A stretch of 64,000 nucleotides of DNA. Origin: Micromonospora aurantiaca ATCC 27029 (GTDB lineage: Bacteria; Actinomycetota; Actinomycetes; Mycobacteriales; Micromonosporaceae). Under the pieces are notes generated by a model, which saw only the letters and a list, made by a program, of their open reading frames with translations, had not been told where the DNA came from and searched no databases. The stretch is taken from assembly GCF_000145235.1 (NCBI RefSeq), contig NC_014391.1, positions 2,108,001-2,172,000 of the forward strand. Direction: 5' to 3'. Positions 32,914 through 40,566 of the stretch are shown one piece after another; position 1 is the stretch's first letter; every line of letters starts with the position of its first letter. Both the position numbers and the translations under genes were made by a program.

Positions 32914-33927
32914 GTGAGCGAGGTGGCGAGCGTCCCCGTCGAGGCGCAACTCGAGGCGTACCGGTCGGAGCTGACCGGCTACTGCTACCGGATGCTGGGT
33001 TCGGCCTTCGAGGCCGAGGACGCGGTGCAGGACACGTTCGTCCGGGCCTGGCGTAATTTCGACAAGTTCGAGGGGCGGTCCGCGCTGCGGACCTGGCTCT
33101 ACCGGATCGCGACGAACGTCTGCCTCACCATGTCCACCAGCGCGCAGCGCCGGATCCGGCCGATGGACCTCGGTCCGGCCGGCGTCGGCACCGCCACCCA
33201 CCCCGGCGAGCCGCGCCCGGAGCAGATCTGGCTCGGCCCGGCGCCCGACGACCGGGTGCTGCCCGAGGTCGCCGATCCGGCCGAGGTGGTCGCCGGCCGG
33301 GAGTCGGTCCGGCTGGCGTTCGTCGCGGCGTTGCAGCACCTGCCGCCGAAGCAGCGGGCCGTGCTGATCCTGCGCGAGGTGCTGGCCTGGTCGGCCCAGG
33401 AGGTCGCCGACCTGCTCGACACGTCGGTGGCGAGCGTCAACAGCGCGCTGCAACGGGCGCGCGCCACGCTCGCCTCGGCCGACACCGAGGCCGAGGTGCG
33501 CCGGCCGCTCGACAGCGAGCAGCAGGCGCTGCTCGCCCGTTACGTGCGGGCCTTCGAGGCGTACGACCTGGCGGCGCTCACCGCGCTGCTGCACGAGGAC
33601 GCGACGCTGTCGATGCCGCCGCTGCCGCTGTGGCTGCGCGGTCCCGAGCACATCGCGGCGTGGATGGCCGGCACGGGCAGCGGCTGCCGCGGCTCCCGCC
33701 TGGTGCCGACCGCCGCCAACGGGATGCCGGCGTTCGGGCACTACCGGCGCGACCCCGACGGCTCAGGCCACGTGCCCTGGGCGCTGATCGTGATCGGCGT
33801 CTCCGGCGGCCGGATCACGTCGCTCAACAACTTCCTCGACGTCGAGCGCCTGTTCCCGCTGTTCGGGCTGCCGGACCGGCTCGAGGAGGGCACCGGCCAG
33901 CCCGAGCAGGCCGGCGAGCTCGCGTAG
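32914..33927 (+). CDS. Sigma-70 family factor with SnoaL-like C-terminal domain
   Basis: About 337 residues. Region 2 spans about residues 10-80 ([27 protein letters not shown] in parts, [14 protein letters not shown]). Region 4 spans about 130-190 ([28 protein letters not shown] in parts, [16 protein letters not shown]). A C-terminal NTF2/SnoaL-like domain from about 205 ([24 protein letters not shown] in parts) is the SigG/SigJ-type extension that controls sigma activity without a separate anti-sigma factor. The start could be ATG 32893 or GTG 32914. The last 165 bp are antisense to the STAS gene. Confidence 0.9.
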   Translation: MSEVASVPVEAQLEAYRSELTGYCYRMLGSAFEAEDAVQDTFVRAWRNFDKFEGRSALRTWLYRIATNVCLTMSTSAQRRIRPMDLGPAGVGTATHPGEPRPEQIWLGPAPDDRVLPEVADPAEVVAGRESVRLAFVAALQHLPPKQRAVLILREVLAWSAQEVADLLDTSVASVNSALQRARATLASADTEAEVRRPLDSEQQALLARYVRAFEAYDLAALTALLHEDATLSMPPLPLWLRGPEHIAAWMAGTGSGCRGSRLVPTAANGMPAFGHYRRDPDGSGHVPWALIVIGVSGGRITSLNNFLDVERLFPLFGLPDRLEEGTGQPEQAGELA

Positions 33928-34164
33928 GTCGTCGCCCGCGCCGCGTACCTCCAGCCGCCAGCCGAACCGCCGCGCGGTCAGGCGGATCCGTGCCAGCACC
34001 TCGACCGTGACCAGGTCGGGCGCGGTCACCGCGGACACGTCGCACACCACCACGCCCCGGTCGCGGCCACGCAGCGCCTCGGCCAGTTCGGCGCAGCGGG
34101 CCGCGATGTCCGCGCGGGTCGGCGTCCCGTCGGCCAGGCAGAGCATGTGGGTGATCACACGCAT
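33763..34164 (-). CDS. STAS-domain protein, antisense-overlapping the sigma gene
   Basis: A 133-residue protein. Residues 1-80 are a STAS/anti-sigma-antagonist-like fold ([24 protein letters not shown], then [23 protein letters not shown]). The Ser of DVSAV is in the position of the phosphorylatable residue. The remaining 54 residues ([22 protein letters not shown]) are encoded opposite the 3' end of the sigma gene. The start ATG at 34164 gives a normal STAS N-terminus. It could act on a partner-switching pathway, but no kinase is adjacent. Confidence 0.7.
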   Translation of the reverse strand: MRVITHMLCLADGTPTRADIAARCAELAEALRGRDRGVVVCDVSAVTAPDLVTVEVLARIRLTARRFGWRLEVRGAGDDLRELAGLLGLAGALLEPVRQPEQREQALDVEEVVERRDPAAGDADHDQRPGHVA

Positions 34165-34237
34165 TGGACCGCCGTACGCCCCGGCTCTCATCGGTACGCG
34201 TGCGCCGGCGCAACTTGCCTCGAACACCTTGTTGCTG

Positions 34238-34260
34238 GCAGTTACATCGACGTTAACTGC
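34238..34260. promoter_or_regulatory. GCAGTTA inverted repeat in a divergent promoter region
   Basis: GCAGTTA (34238-34244) and TAACTGC (34254-34260) form a perfect 7-bp inverted repeat with a 9-bp spacer. The patch between the STAS gene and the winged-helix regulator is AT-richer than its surroundings. TATGAT at 34286-34291 nearby may be a -10 element for the regulator. Confidence 0.45.
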
Positions 34261-34432
34261 TATACCAATCATCGGTGCTCGGCTATATGATCCCGGTAGT
34301 TCACCCCGAAGCCTCACGAAACCGCAGCTCCCGCACCCCTCGGGTCGAACTCCGCAAGCCAGGTGCCTCCGCATCGTCGTGCCTGGCGACCGCCCGGCGT
34401 TGTGGTTCGGCCTGCCGGAAAGGTGGGAACGG

Positions 34433-34924
34433 ATGACAGGGCTCCCGTCCTTGGTCATCGGCATCGCGTCCTCGTCGGCCGAGCGCCGGCAGCTCGCCCA
34501 ACTGCTCGGCGGCACCGAGTCGTTCCTGATCGTGTCCAGCGCCCATCAGGCCCGCCGCTTCCTCGACCTGGTACGCCGGCCCGCGCTGGCCCCGGCGCCG
34601 CACCCGCCCGCGAGTGACGAGGCGCCGGCCGAGCCACCCGGGCGGGAACTGGCCGTCGACTCCGACCGGCGGGTGCTGCGCTGGCGGGAGCGGGAGATCG
34701 GGTTGACGCCACTGGAGCACGACCTGCTCGTCTGCCTCACCGGTACGCCCGGCCAGGTGTGGACGTACGCGCGGCTGCACCGCGCCGTCTGGGGCAACGA
34801 CCACCTCGGGCGGGGCTCGGACATGCACTCCGTGGTACGCCGCCTCCGCCGCAAGCTGGGCCGCCTGGACGCCCCCGCCATGATCCACGCCGTCCGAGGC
34901 GTAGGCTTCCGCCTCACCCCCTGA
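34433..34924 (+). CDS. Orphan winged-helix (OmpR/PhoB-type) regulator, copy 1
   Basis: 163 residues. A short N-terminal segment (PSLVIGIASSSAERRQLAQLL) resembles the first beta-alpha unit of a receiver domain but is only about 50 residues long and lacks a phospho-accepting Asp. A Pro/Ala linker is followed by a complete winged helix (IGLTPLEHDLLVCLTGTPGQVWTYARLHRAVWG in parts, SVVRRLRRKLG, IHAVRGVGFRLTP). GGAAAGGTGGG makes a good ribosome site. It sits upstream of, and convergent with, the large protease gene, and is paralogous to the regulator at 39742-40311. Confidence 0.88.
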   Translation: MTGLPSLVIGIASSSAERRQLAQLLGGTESFLIVSSAHQARRFLDLVRRPALAPAPHPPASDEAPAEPPGRELAVDSDRRVLRWREREIGLTPLEHDLLVCLTGTPGQVWTYARLHRAVWGNDHLGRGSDMHSVVRRLRRKLGRLDAPAMIHAVRGVGFRLTP

Positions 34925-34937
34925 CCCCCGTCCCCTC

Positions 34938-35026
34938 CCGCCCTCGCCGTTGATCTTGCAGTTACGGCCCCTTGGGTGGGGCTTTTGTCTGCCTTGCCGG
35001 GGCCGCGAGTGCAAGATCGCCGGGGA
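34938..35026. repeat. Dispersed inverted-repeat element, copy A
   Basis: GATCTTGCA (34952-34960) and TGCAAGATC (35010-35018) bracket a further CGGCCCC/GGGGCCG pairing, giving a long imperfect hairpin between convergent gene ends. The whole unit aligns in inverse orientation with 44982-45064. It appears to be a mobile-like or REP-like intergenic element rather than a gene. Confidence 0.65.
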
Positions 35027-35033
35027 AAGGGGG

Positions 35034-35065
35034 CGGCCCGCCCGGCGGGTGTGCCGGGCGGGCCG
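35034..35065. terminator. Terminator hairpin of the protease gene
   Basis: A perfect 13-bp stem (CGGCCCGCCCGGC / GCCGGGCGGGCCG) with a 6-nt loop lies 20 bp after the stop of the 1,465-residue protease gene. Confidence 0.75.
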
Positions 35066-35084
35066 TCCTCGTCAGCCGCTGGGG

Positions 35085-38000
35085 TCAGCAGCGGGTGGGG
35101 GAGAGGGTGAAGTCCTCAACCGTGGGCGTGCTGCTGTTGATCCTCGTCTGGCGCGTCTGGGGCTTCCAGCCGTCCTTCGCGACGATCAGCGTCAGCGGGT
35201 TGTTGCGCCGGTCCATCCAGTAGGCGTACCGGCCCTGGGCGTCGGTGGTGAAGGTGTACGAGTTCGCCCAGGAGTCGACCTGCACGGTCACGCCCGCCAG
35301 CGGCGCGGTGGCGCCCTGGCAGCTCTTGCCGGAGACCGTGCCGGACAGCTTGCCCCAGGTGGTCGGCGGCTGCGCGATCATCGTCACCGCCACCGGCTCC
35401 ACCGTGTACGGGGTGTTCTCCTTGATCACCACGGAGGCCGAGTACGTGCCGGGCTGGTCGACGTTCGCGGCCATGCCGACCGTGACGGTGACCTTCTCAC
35501 CCGGTGCCAGTGTGACCTTCGACTTGTCGACGGTCAGCCAGCTCACGTCGGCCGCGCCCTCGGCGCACTCGCCGAAGCCGGGCAGGACCTCGCTGTCCTT
35601 GGTGGCCGTGAAGCCGCCCGACGAACCACCGATCTTGTAGAACCCGCAGGCCGCGCCACCCCGGTAGCGGGGGGCGTTGGCGTTGGGCAGGTTGGCCCAC
35701 GAGTTGGTCGCCGGGTCGAACGCGAAGCCGGCGTTGGTGATGGCGCCGCCCTGCGACCCGCCGACGACCAGCAGCTTGCCGTTCGCCACCGCGTACGAGG
35801 AGGCCCAGCTGTCGGCCGGCGCGTCCGGGATGGCGGTCCAGGCGCCCGCGGCCGGGTCGAAGGCGTAACCGACCTTCTGCGACGTGGTGCCGTCGTTGCC
35901 ACCGGTGCAGTAGACGGTGCCGTCGATCCCGCCGCAGGACAGGAACGCCACCGACTTCGGGTACGCCGGCAGCGTCTCCCAGGCGTCGGCGCCCGGGTCG
36001 TACCGGACCACAGAGTTGGCCATCGGCGTGCAGCTCGCTGTGGTGCAGCCGCCGATCGCGTACAGCTTGCCGCCCGCGACCGCCTGGCCGGCCGCCGCGC
36101 GCGGCGCCGGGTTGTCGGCCTTGCGGGTCCAGGTGTTCGCCGCCGGGTCGTACGAGAAGGTGGCGGCGTCCGGTCCGGCGGCACCCCAGCCACCGGTGGC
36201 GATGATCTTGCCGTCGAGCACGCCGACCGTCATGGCGTTACGTGCGCCGGGCAGGTCGGCGATGCCGGTCCACGCCTGGGTGATCGGGTCGTACCGGTAG
36301 TTCTTGGCGCTCGACGCGGTGCCGTCGCCACCGGCGATGGAGTAGACGGTGCCGTCGACGTTGACGACCCGGTTGTCCATCACGTTCGCCGGGTAGCCCG
36401 GGATGGTGGTCCAGGGGTCCGCCTGCGGTGCGGCGGCGGCGATCGCGTTCGACGACTTGCCCGACGAGCGGGCCGCGAACGACGTGGCGGCGGTCAGCCG
36501 CTGGACCGGCGCGCCGGTGGAGCCGAGCAGCGCCTGCTCGGACAGCCGGGAGCCGTCGGCCCGTTGCAGCACGAACCCGCCGTCGCGCTCACTGAACTCG
36601 GCGGTGACCGGGGCCCCGCCGGTGTTCGTGACGGTGAACGTCTTGCTGACCTTCCCGCTGGGCATCCGGACCGTGCCGGTGATCGAGGTCGGCTTCACCG
36701 ACAGCCGGCCGGCGGCGAGCTGGAAGTTGGCCGCTGTGGCCCAGTCCTCCTCGACCGCCACCTGCTTGGTCTGGCTCACGTAGTTGCCGGCACCGGCGGT
36801 GAACGGGTGCGTCCCGGTCAGCGACGAGAACATCCAGTAGAAGCCGTCGGGCAGCTCGGTGTCGTCCGGCGTGGCGACTGTGGTGGCCTTCTCCGCCGGG
36901 CGGTCCTTGCTGGTCACCGTGGCGCCGTTGACGTAGCTGTTGTCGTTCTTGTCGCGGACGTGGCCGAGCACCAGGCCGCCCTTGACCGGCTTGCAGACGA
37001 GCTTGCTGCCGATGAGGACGTTGTCGACCTGCCACCACCATTCCCAGCTCGCCTCGTAGTAGTGGAAGCGCACCTGCACCTGCGACTGGCCGGCCGCCTG
37101 CGGGATCGGCACCTCGGTCACCCGCGGGCCGCGGACGTCGGCCGCCTGCCGGAGCACGTTGCTCCACGTGGTGCCGCCGTCCAGGCTCAGGTCCACGTCC
37201 GCGCGGTCGCTGTTGAGCCAGTTGTAGTCCTGGTTGAACCGGATCACCGGCGCGGTCACGCCGGTCAGGTCGACCACCGGGCTGACCAGCGACGTGTCCT
37301 GCCGCCCGCCGCTGCCGTAGTTGTCGCTGTCGATGATGGCGAAGTTGCCGCTGCCGCCGGTCAGGTTGCCGCGCTCACCGGCGTCGGTGAACTCCCAGAC
37401 CTGGCCGGTGCCGGCGTTGTCCACCACGGTCCAGCCGTCCGGGACACCGGTGCCGTCGAACGTCTCGTACTCGCCGTCGGAGCTGACGGTGTAGCCGGGG
37501 GCGGTGGTGCACGCCTCCGGGTTCGCCTGCACCGCGATGTTGGCGGTCACGTTGCCCGTGCCGACGGTGACCTCCTTGGTGGTGGTCAGGTAGCCGGCGT
37601 ACTGCGGCTCGACCTTGAGCCGGTACGTCGCCCCGGACGGCAGCGACAGGCTGTAGCGGCCGGTCGTCGGCGTCGTGTAGTCGGAGATCGGCGTGCCCTC
37701 GACGCTCACCTTCGCGTACAGCGGCCAGCCGTGCCCGGACCCGTCGGTGACCTGCCCGCTGACCGTGACGCTCGCTACCGCGGTGAGCGCCACGTCGAGC
37801 GTGGTCGTCGTGTTCGCGGTGATCGTCGCCGGCAGGGTGCGGGTCGCGTACCCGAACGCCGAGACGACCACCTGGTAGTCGCCGGCCGGCAGGAGCGAGG
37901 AGTACGTCCCGTCCGCGCCGGTGGTCAGCGTGCGATCGGCCGCCCCGGACAGGGTGACAGTCGCGCCGGCGATCCCGGCCCCGGTGGCGGCGTCGGTGAC

Positions 38001-39482
38001 CTTGCCGGCCAGCGTGCCGTTGTCGCCGATGGGGGCGGCGGCGAGCAGCGCGAGCGCGTCCAGGCGGCCCTCACCGTAGACGTTGTTGTCGTCGGTGGTG
38101 CCGCCGCACTGCGAGTCGCCCTTGTCGATCGCCGTGTCGTTGAGCAGCGCGCGGGTCGCCGTGATGTCGCCGACCAGCGTGGGCGCCGCCGACCAGAGCA
38201 GCGCGATCGCGCCGGCCAGGTGCGGCGCCGCCATCGAGGTGCCGCTGATGCTGGCGTACGAGTTGGTCGGCACGCTGGAGCGCACGTTCACACCAGGCGC
38301 CGAGATGTTCGGCTTGATCTCGCCGTTCTGCCCGGTACCCCGGGACGAGAAGCTGGCGATGTTGTTGTTGACGTCGTACGCGCCGGCCGAGTAGTTGCTC
38401 GCCAGGCTGCCCGGTGAGCCGCTGGTCTGGCAGGACGGGCCGTTGTTGCCGTTGGACCAGACGCCGAAGATGCCGGAGGCGGTCCACGCGTTCGTGACGT
38501 CCTCCATGAACGGCTCGTTCGACGGCGCCGTGGTGCCCCACGAGTTGTTGATGATGTTCGGCCGCTTGCTGGCGTCCGGGTTCTGCCCGTTGAGGTCGGT
38601 GGGCTCCAGCATCCACTGGCCGGAGGAGATCAGCGCGGCGTCGGACGGGCAGCACCCGTTCGCGGCGATCCACTTGACCTCGGGGGCGACACCGATCTGG
38701 TTGGCCCCGTCGGCGCCGGCCATGGTGCCCATGGTGTGCGTGCCGTGGCCGTCGGAGTCGCACGGCGCGGTGGCGCACTCGCCTGCGGCGTCGAACCAGT
38801 TGTAGTCGTGGTCGAAGGTGCCGTCACCGTTGTTGCCCCGGTAGGCGTTCACCAGCGCCGGGTGGTTGAACTGGACGCCGCTGTCGATGCTCGCCACCGT
38901 GATCCCGGCGCCCTTGACGCCGTACTGGGACCAGACGTCGTCGGCGTTGATGTTGGCGATGCCCCACTCCAGGGCGTTCGCCGACTTCTCGTCGGTGCCG
39001 GGGGTGGTCTCCGGCAGCTTGTACTCCACCGGCGCGTACAGGCCGTCCACCTCGGAGTGGGCGGCGAAGTTCTGCGCCATGGTCAGCGAGCCGTCGGTGA
39101 CCTTGATGGCGTTCGTCGCCCAGAAGGTCTGGTACTTCGTGCCCGAGCGGTCCAGCTCGGCGCGGATCTTCGACTGGCTGTCGGCGGCTGTCTTCTTCAG
39201 CGCCGCCGCGACGGCGGCGCCGCGCTCGTTCCAGTCCTTGATCGAGGCGGCCTTGCTCAGGTCCGCCTTGGCGCCGAAGTGGATCCAGAAGTCGCCCTCG
39301 CTCTTGCCCTGGAGCTGGCGGGTGAGCTCGGGGCGGATCTTGTCGCCGGCCGCCGCGCCCGCGCCCGTCTCGGCCTGTGCCGCAGTGCCGGTCGCGGCCA
39401 GCGCGGTGGCGGCGAGCACCAGGGCGGCGCCCGCGCTCACCAGCCGCCGGGCCGGGCCCCATCTGTGTGGACGTCTCAGCAT
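35085..39482 (-). CDS. Secreted S8 (subtilisin-like) protease with Kelch and carboxypeptidase-regulatory-like domains
   Basis: 1,465 residues. Signal peptide about 1-37 (cleavage near AQA), inhibitor-like propeptide to about 150. Peptidase S8 domain spans about 165-480 with Asp200 (ASIDSGV), His246 (DGHGTHT), oxyanion Asn346 and Ser416 (SGTSMAAPH). Two Ig-like carboxypeptidase-regulatory domains follow (about 490-570 and 573-655). A MAM/jelly-roll-like domain with FNQDYNWLN is near 675-830. Another regulatory-like domain lies near 835-920, and Kelch repeats at about 1020-1300 (KLYAIGGC, KLLVVGGSQGG). A beta-sandwich and a final regulatory-like domain end in SPTRC. An extracellular protease that presumably degrades polymers or processes other secreted proteins. 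Confidence 0.93.
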   Translation of the reverse strand: MLRRPHRWGPARRLVSAGAALVLAATALAATGTAAQAETGAGAAAGDKIRPELTRQLQGKSEGDFWIHFGAKADLSKAASIKDWNERGAAVAAALKKTAADSQSKIRAELDRSGTKYQTFWATNAIKVTDGSLTMAQNFAAHSEVDGLYAPVEYKLPETTPGTDEKSANALEWGIANINADDVWSQYGVKGAGITVASIDSGVQFNHPALVNAYRGNNGDGTFDHDYNWFDAAGECATAPCDSDGHGTHTMGTMAGADGANQIGVAPEVKWIAANGCCPSDAALISSGQWMLEPTDLNGQNPDASKRPNIINNSWGTTAPSNEPFMEDVTNAWTASGIFGVWSNGNNGPSCQTSGSPGSLASNYSAGAYDVNNNIASFSSRGTGQNGEIKPNISAPGVNVRSSVPTNSYASISGTSMAAPHLAGAIALLWSAAPTLVGDITATRALLNDTAIDKGDSQCGGTTDDNNVYGEGRLDALALLAAAPIGDNGTLAGKVTDAATGAGIAGATVTLSGAADRTLTTGADGTYSSLLPAGDYQVVVSAFGYATRTLPATITANTTTTLDVALTAVASVTVSGQVTDGSGHGWPLYAKVSVEGTPISDYTTPTTGRYSLSLPSGATYRLKVEPQYAGYLTTTKEVTVGTGNVTANIAVQANPEACTTAPGYTVSSDGEYETFDGTGVPDGWTVVDNAGTGQVWEFTDAGERGNLTGGSGNFAIIDSDNYGSGGRQDTSLVSPVVDLTGVTAPVIRFNQDYNWLNSDRADVDLSLDGGTTWSNVLRQAADVRGPRVTEVPIPQAAGQSQVQVRFHYYEASWEWWWQVDNVLIGSKLVCKPVKGGLVLGHVRDKNDNSYVNGATVTSKDRPAEKATTVATPDDTELPDGFYWMFSSLTGTHPFTAGAGNYVSQTKQVAVEEDWATAANFQLAAGRLSVKPTSITGTVRMPSGKVSKTFTVTNTGGAPVTAEFSERDGGFVLQRADGSRLSEQALLGSTGAPVQRLTAATSFAARSSGKSSNAIAAAAPQADPWTTIPGYPANVMDNRVVNVDGTVYSIAGGDGTASSAKNYRYDPITQAWTGIADLPGARNAMTVGVLDGKIIATGGWGAAGPDAATFSYDPAANTWTRKADNPAPRAAAGQAVAGGKLYAIGGCTTASCTPMANSVVRYDPGADAWETLPAYPKSVAFLSCGGIDGTVYCTGGNDGTTSQKVGYAFDPAAGAWTAIPDAPADSWASSYAVANGKLLVVGGSQGGAITNAGFAFDPATNSWANLPNANAPRYRGGAACGFYKIGGSSGGFTATKDSEVLPGFGECAEGAADVSWLTVDKSKVTLAPGEKVTVTVGMAANVDQPGTYSASVVIKENTPYTVEPVAVTMIAQPPTTWGKLSGTVSGKSCQGATAPLAGVTVQVDSWANSYTFTTDAQGRYAYWMDRRNNPLTLIVAKDGWKPQTRQTRINSSTPTVEDFTLSPTRC

Positions 39483-39637
39483 CGGTGCTGCCTCCTCCTC
39501 CGATGACCCGCTGATGATCGAGCCATGGCAGAAGGGCCAGGAGACGTGCTCTCCCGACTGCTACACCGGTGTGAAAAGAACCCCCCAGGCCCCCTAGGCG
39601 CCGTGCGGGTCTGCGCCGGACGCCTGAGTGGACACTA

Positions 39638-39660
39638 TGATCGACAGTAAGGAACGATCA
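39638..39660. promoter_or_regulatory. TGATCG/CGATCA inverted repeat upstream of the protease
   Basis: A 6-bp perfect inverted repeat with 11-bp spacer lies in the 259-bp region between the divergent protease and regulator genes. It may be an operator; evidence is positional only. Confidence 0.3.
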
Positions 39661-39686
39661 ATGACCGTACGTGAGCAACATGTCAC

Positions 39687-39729
39687 CAACAGGCCCCCGG
39701 ATCGGGCGGCCTGTTGACAGTTTTTGTCA
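39687..39729. promoter_or_regulatory. CAACAGG/CCTGTTG dyad and TTGACA box before regulator copy 2
   Basis: CAACAGG (39687-39693) and CCTGTTG (39710-39716) form a 7-bp dyad. The second arm merges with TTGACA (39714-39719), and TGACA/TGTCA (39715-39729) makes another small dyad. The cluster ends 12 bp before the GTG of the winged-helix gene, so a bound protein would block it. Autoregulation is a guess. Confidence 0.4.
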
Positions 39730-39741
39730 CGGTGGGGCGCG

Positions 39742-40311
39742 GTGACGACTGACGGCACGAACGCGGCGAACTCCGGCACCGACCCGTCGGAGCGCCCCTT
39801 CTCGCTCGTCATCGGGGTGACGTCGTCCCCGGCCGAACGGCTGCGGCTGACCGAGCTGCTGGACGGCGTCGCGCCCCTTCTGATGGTCGCCGATCTGGAC
39901 GAGCTGCGCGAGTTGATCACGGATGCGCCGGCCTCGGCGCACGCACCTGCCCCGGCCGTCGCGCCGGCTGCGCCCGTACCCCGGGACAAGCCCGCACCGG
40001 ACGGCGCGCTGGTGATCGACGCGGCCCGGTCGACCGCCCGGTGGGGCAACCGGGAGACCGCCCTGACCCGGCTGGAACGCGACCTGCTGACCTGCCTGAC
40101 CGTCGAGCCGGTACGGGTGTGGAGCTACGCCGAGCTGCACCACGCGGTCTGGCACGACGCGCCGACGCACGGCCGGGCCGACGTGCAGTCCCTGGTCAAG
40201 CGGTTGCGCCGTAAGCTCGACGAACTGGGCACCGGCGTCACCATCGCGGCGGTACGCGGCGTCGGCCTGCGGCTGACCGACCACCGCCACCCCCGGGTAC
40301 GGGGCGACTGA
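39742..40311 (+). CDS. Orphan winged-helix (OmpR/PhoB-type) regulator, copy 2
   Basis: 189 residues and the same plan as the regulator at 34433-34924. A short receiver-like start (FSLVIGVTSSPAERLRLTELL) is conserved between the two, and an Ala/Pro-rich linker follows. The winged helix (LTRLERDLLTCLTVEPVRVWSYAELHHAVW in parts, SLVKRLRRKLDELG, IAAVRGVGLRLTD) ends the protein. No phospho-Asp and no sensor kinase nearby. It is divergent from the protease gene and upstream of the secreted propeller gene, so both are candidate targets. TTG 39724 is an alternative start. Confidence 0.88.
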   Translation: MTTDGTNAANSGTDPSERPFSLVIGVTSSPAERLRLTELLDGVAPLLMVADLDELRELITDAPASAHAPAPAVAPAAPVPRDKPAPDGALVIDAARSTARWGNRETALTRLERDLLTCLTVEPVRVWSYAELHHAVWHDAPTHGRADVQSLVKRLRRKLDELGTGVTIAAVRGVGLRLTDHRHPRVRGD

Positions 40312-40566
40312 CCCACCCCTGGGTCCGCTGTGCAAGGCCGCACGTCCCGGACCGGACGGCGCGTACGGCCGGACGGTGACAGCCGGTGACCCGATCGGTG
40401 GAGGCGCCCTGCCGGTGTGGCCGGAATTGATGGCGACCGGTCGATTACCGGTGCGGCACGTATCGCGAGAAGTCTTTGCCTCCTACGGTGGCGTCCGGCA
40501 CGCGGACGGAGGGGACTCGGGAATCACCCGAGGGGGCCGTCCCGGCGGACAGGGAGAGTTGTCTCG

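Noticed and set aside
40312..40566. A cyclic-di-nucleotide riboswitch in the leader of the propeller gene
   Set aside because: Some GC hairpins are present, but the conserved GEMM and ydaO sequence blocks could not be found.
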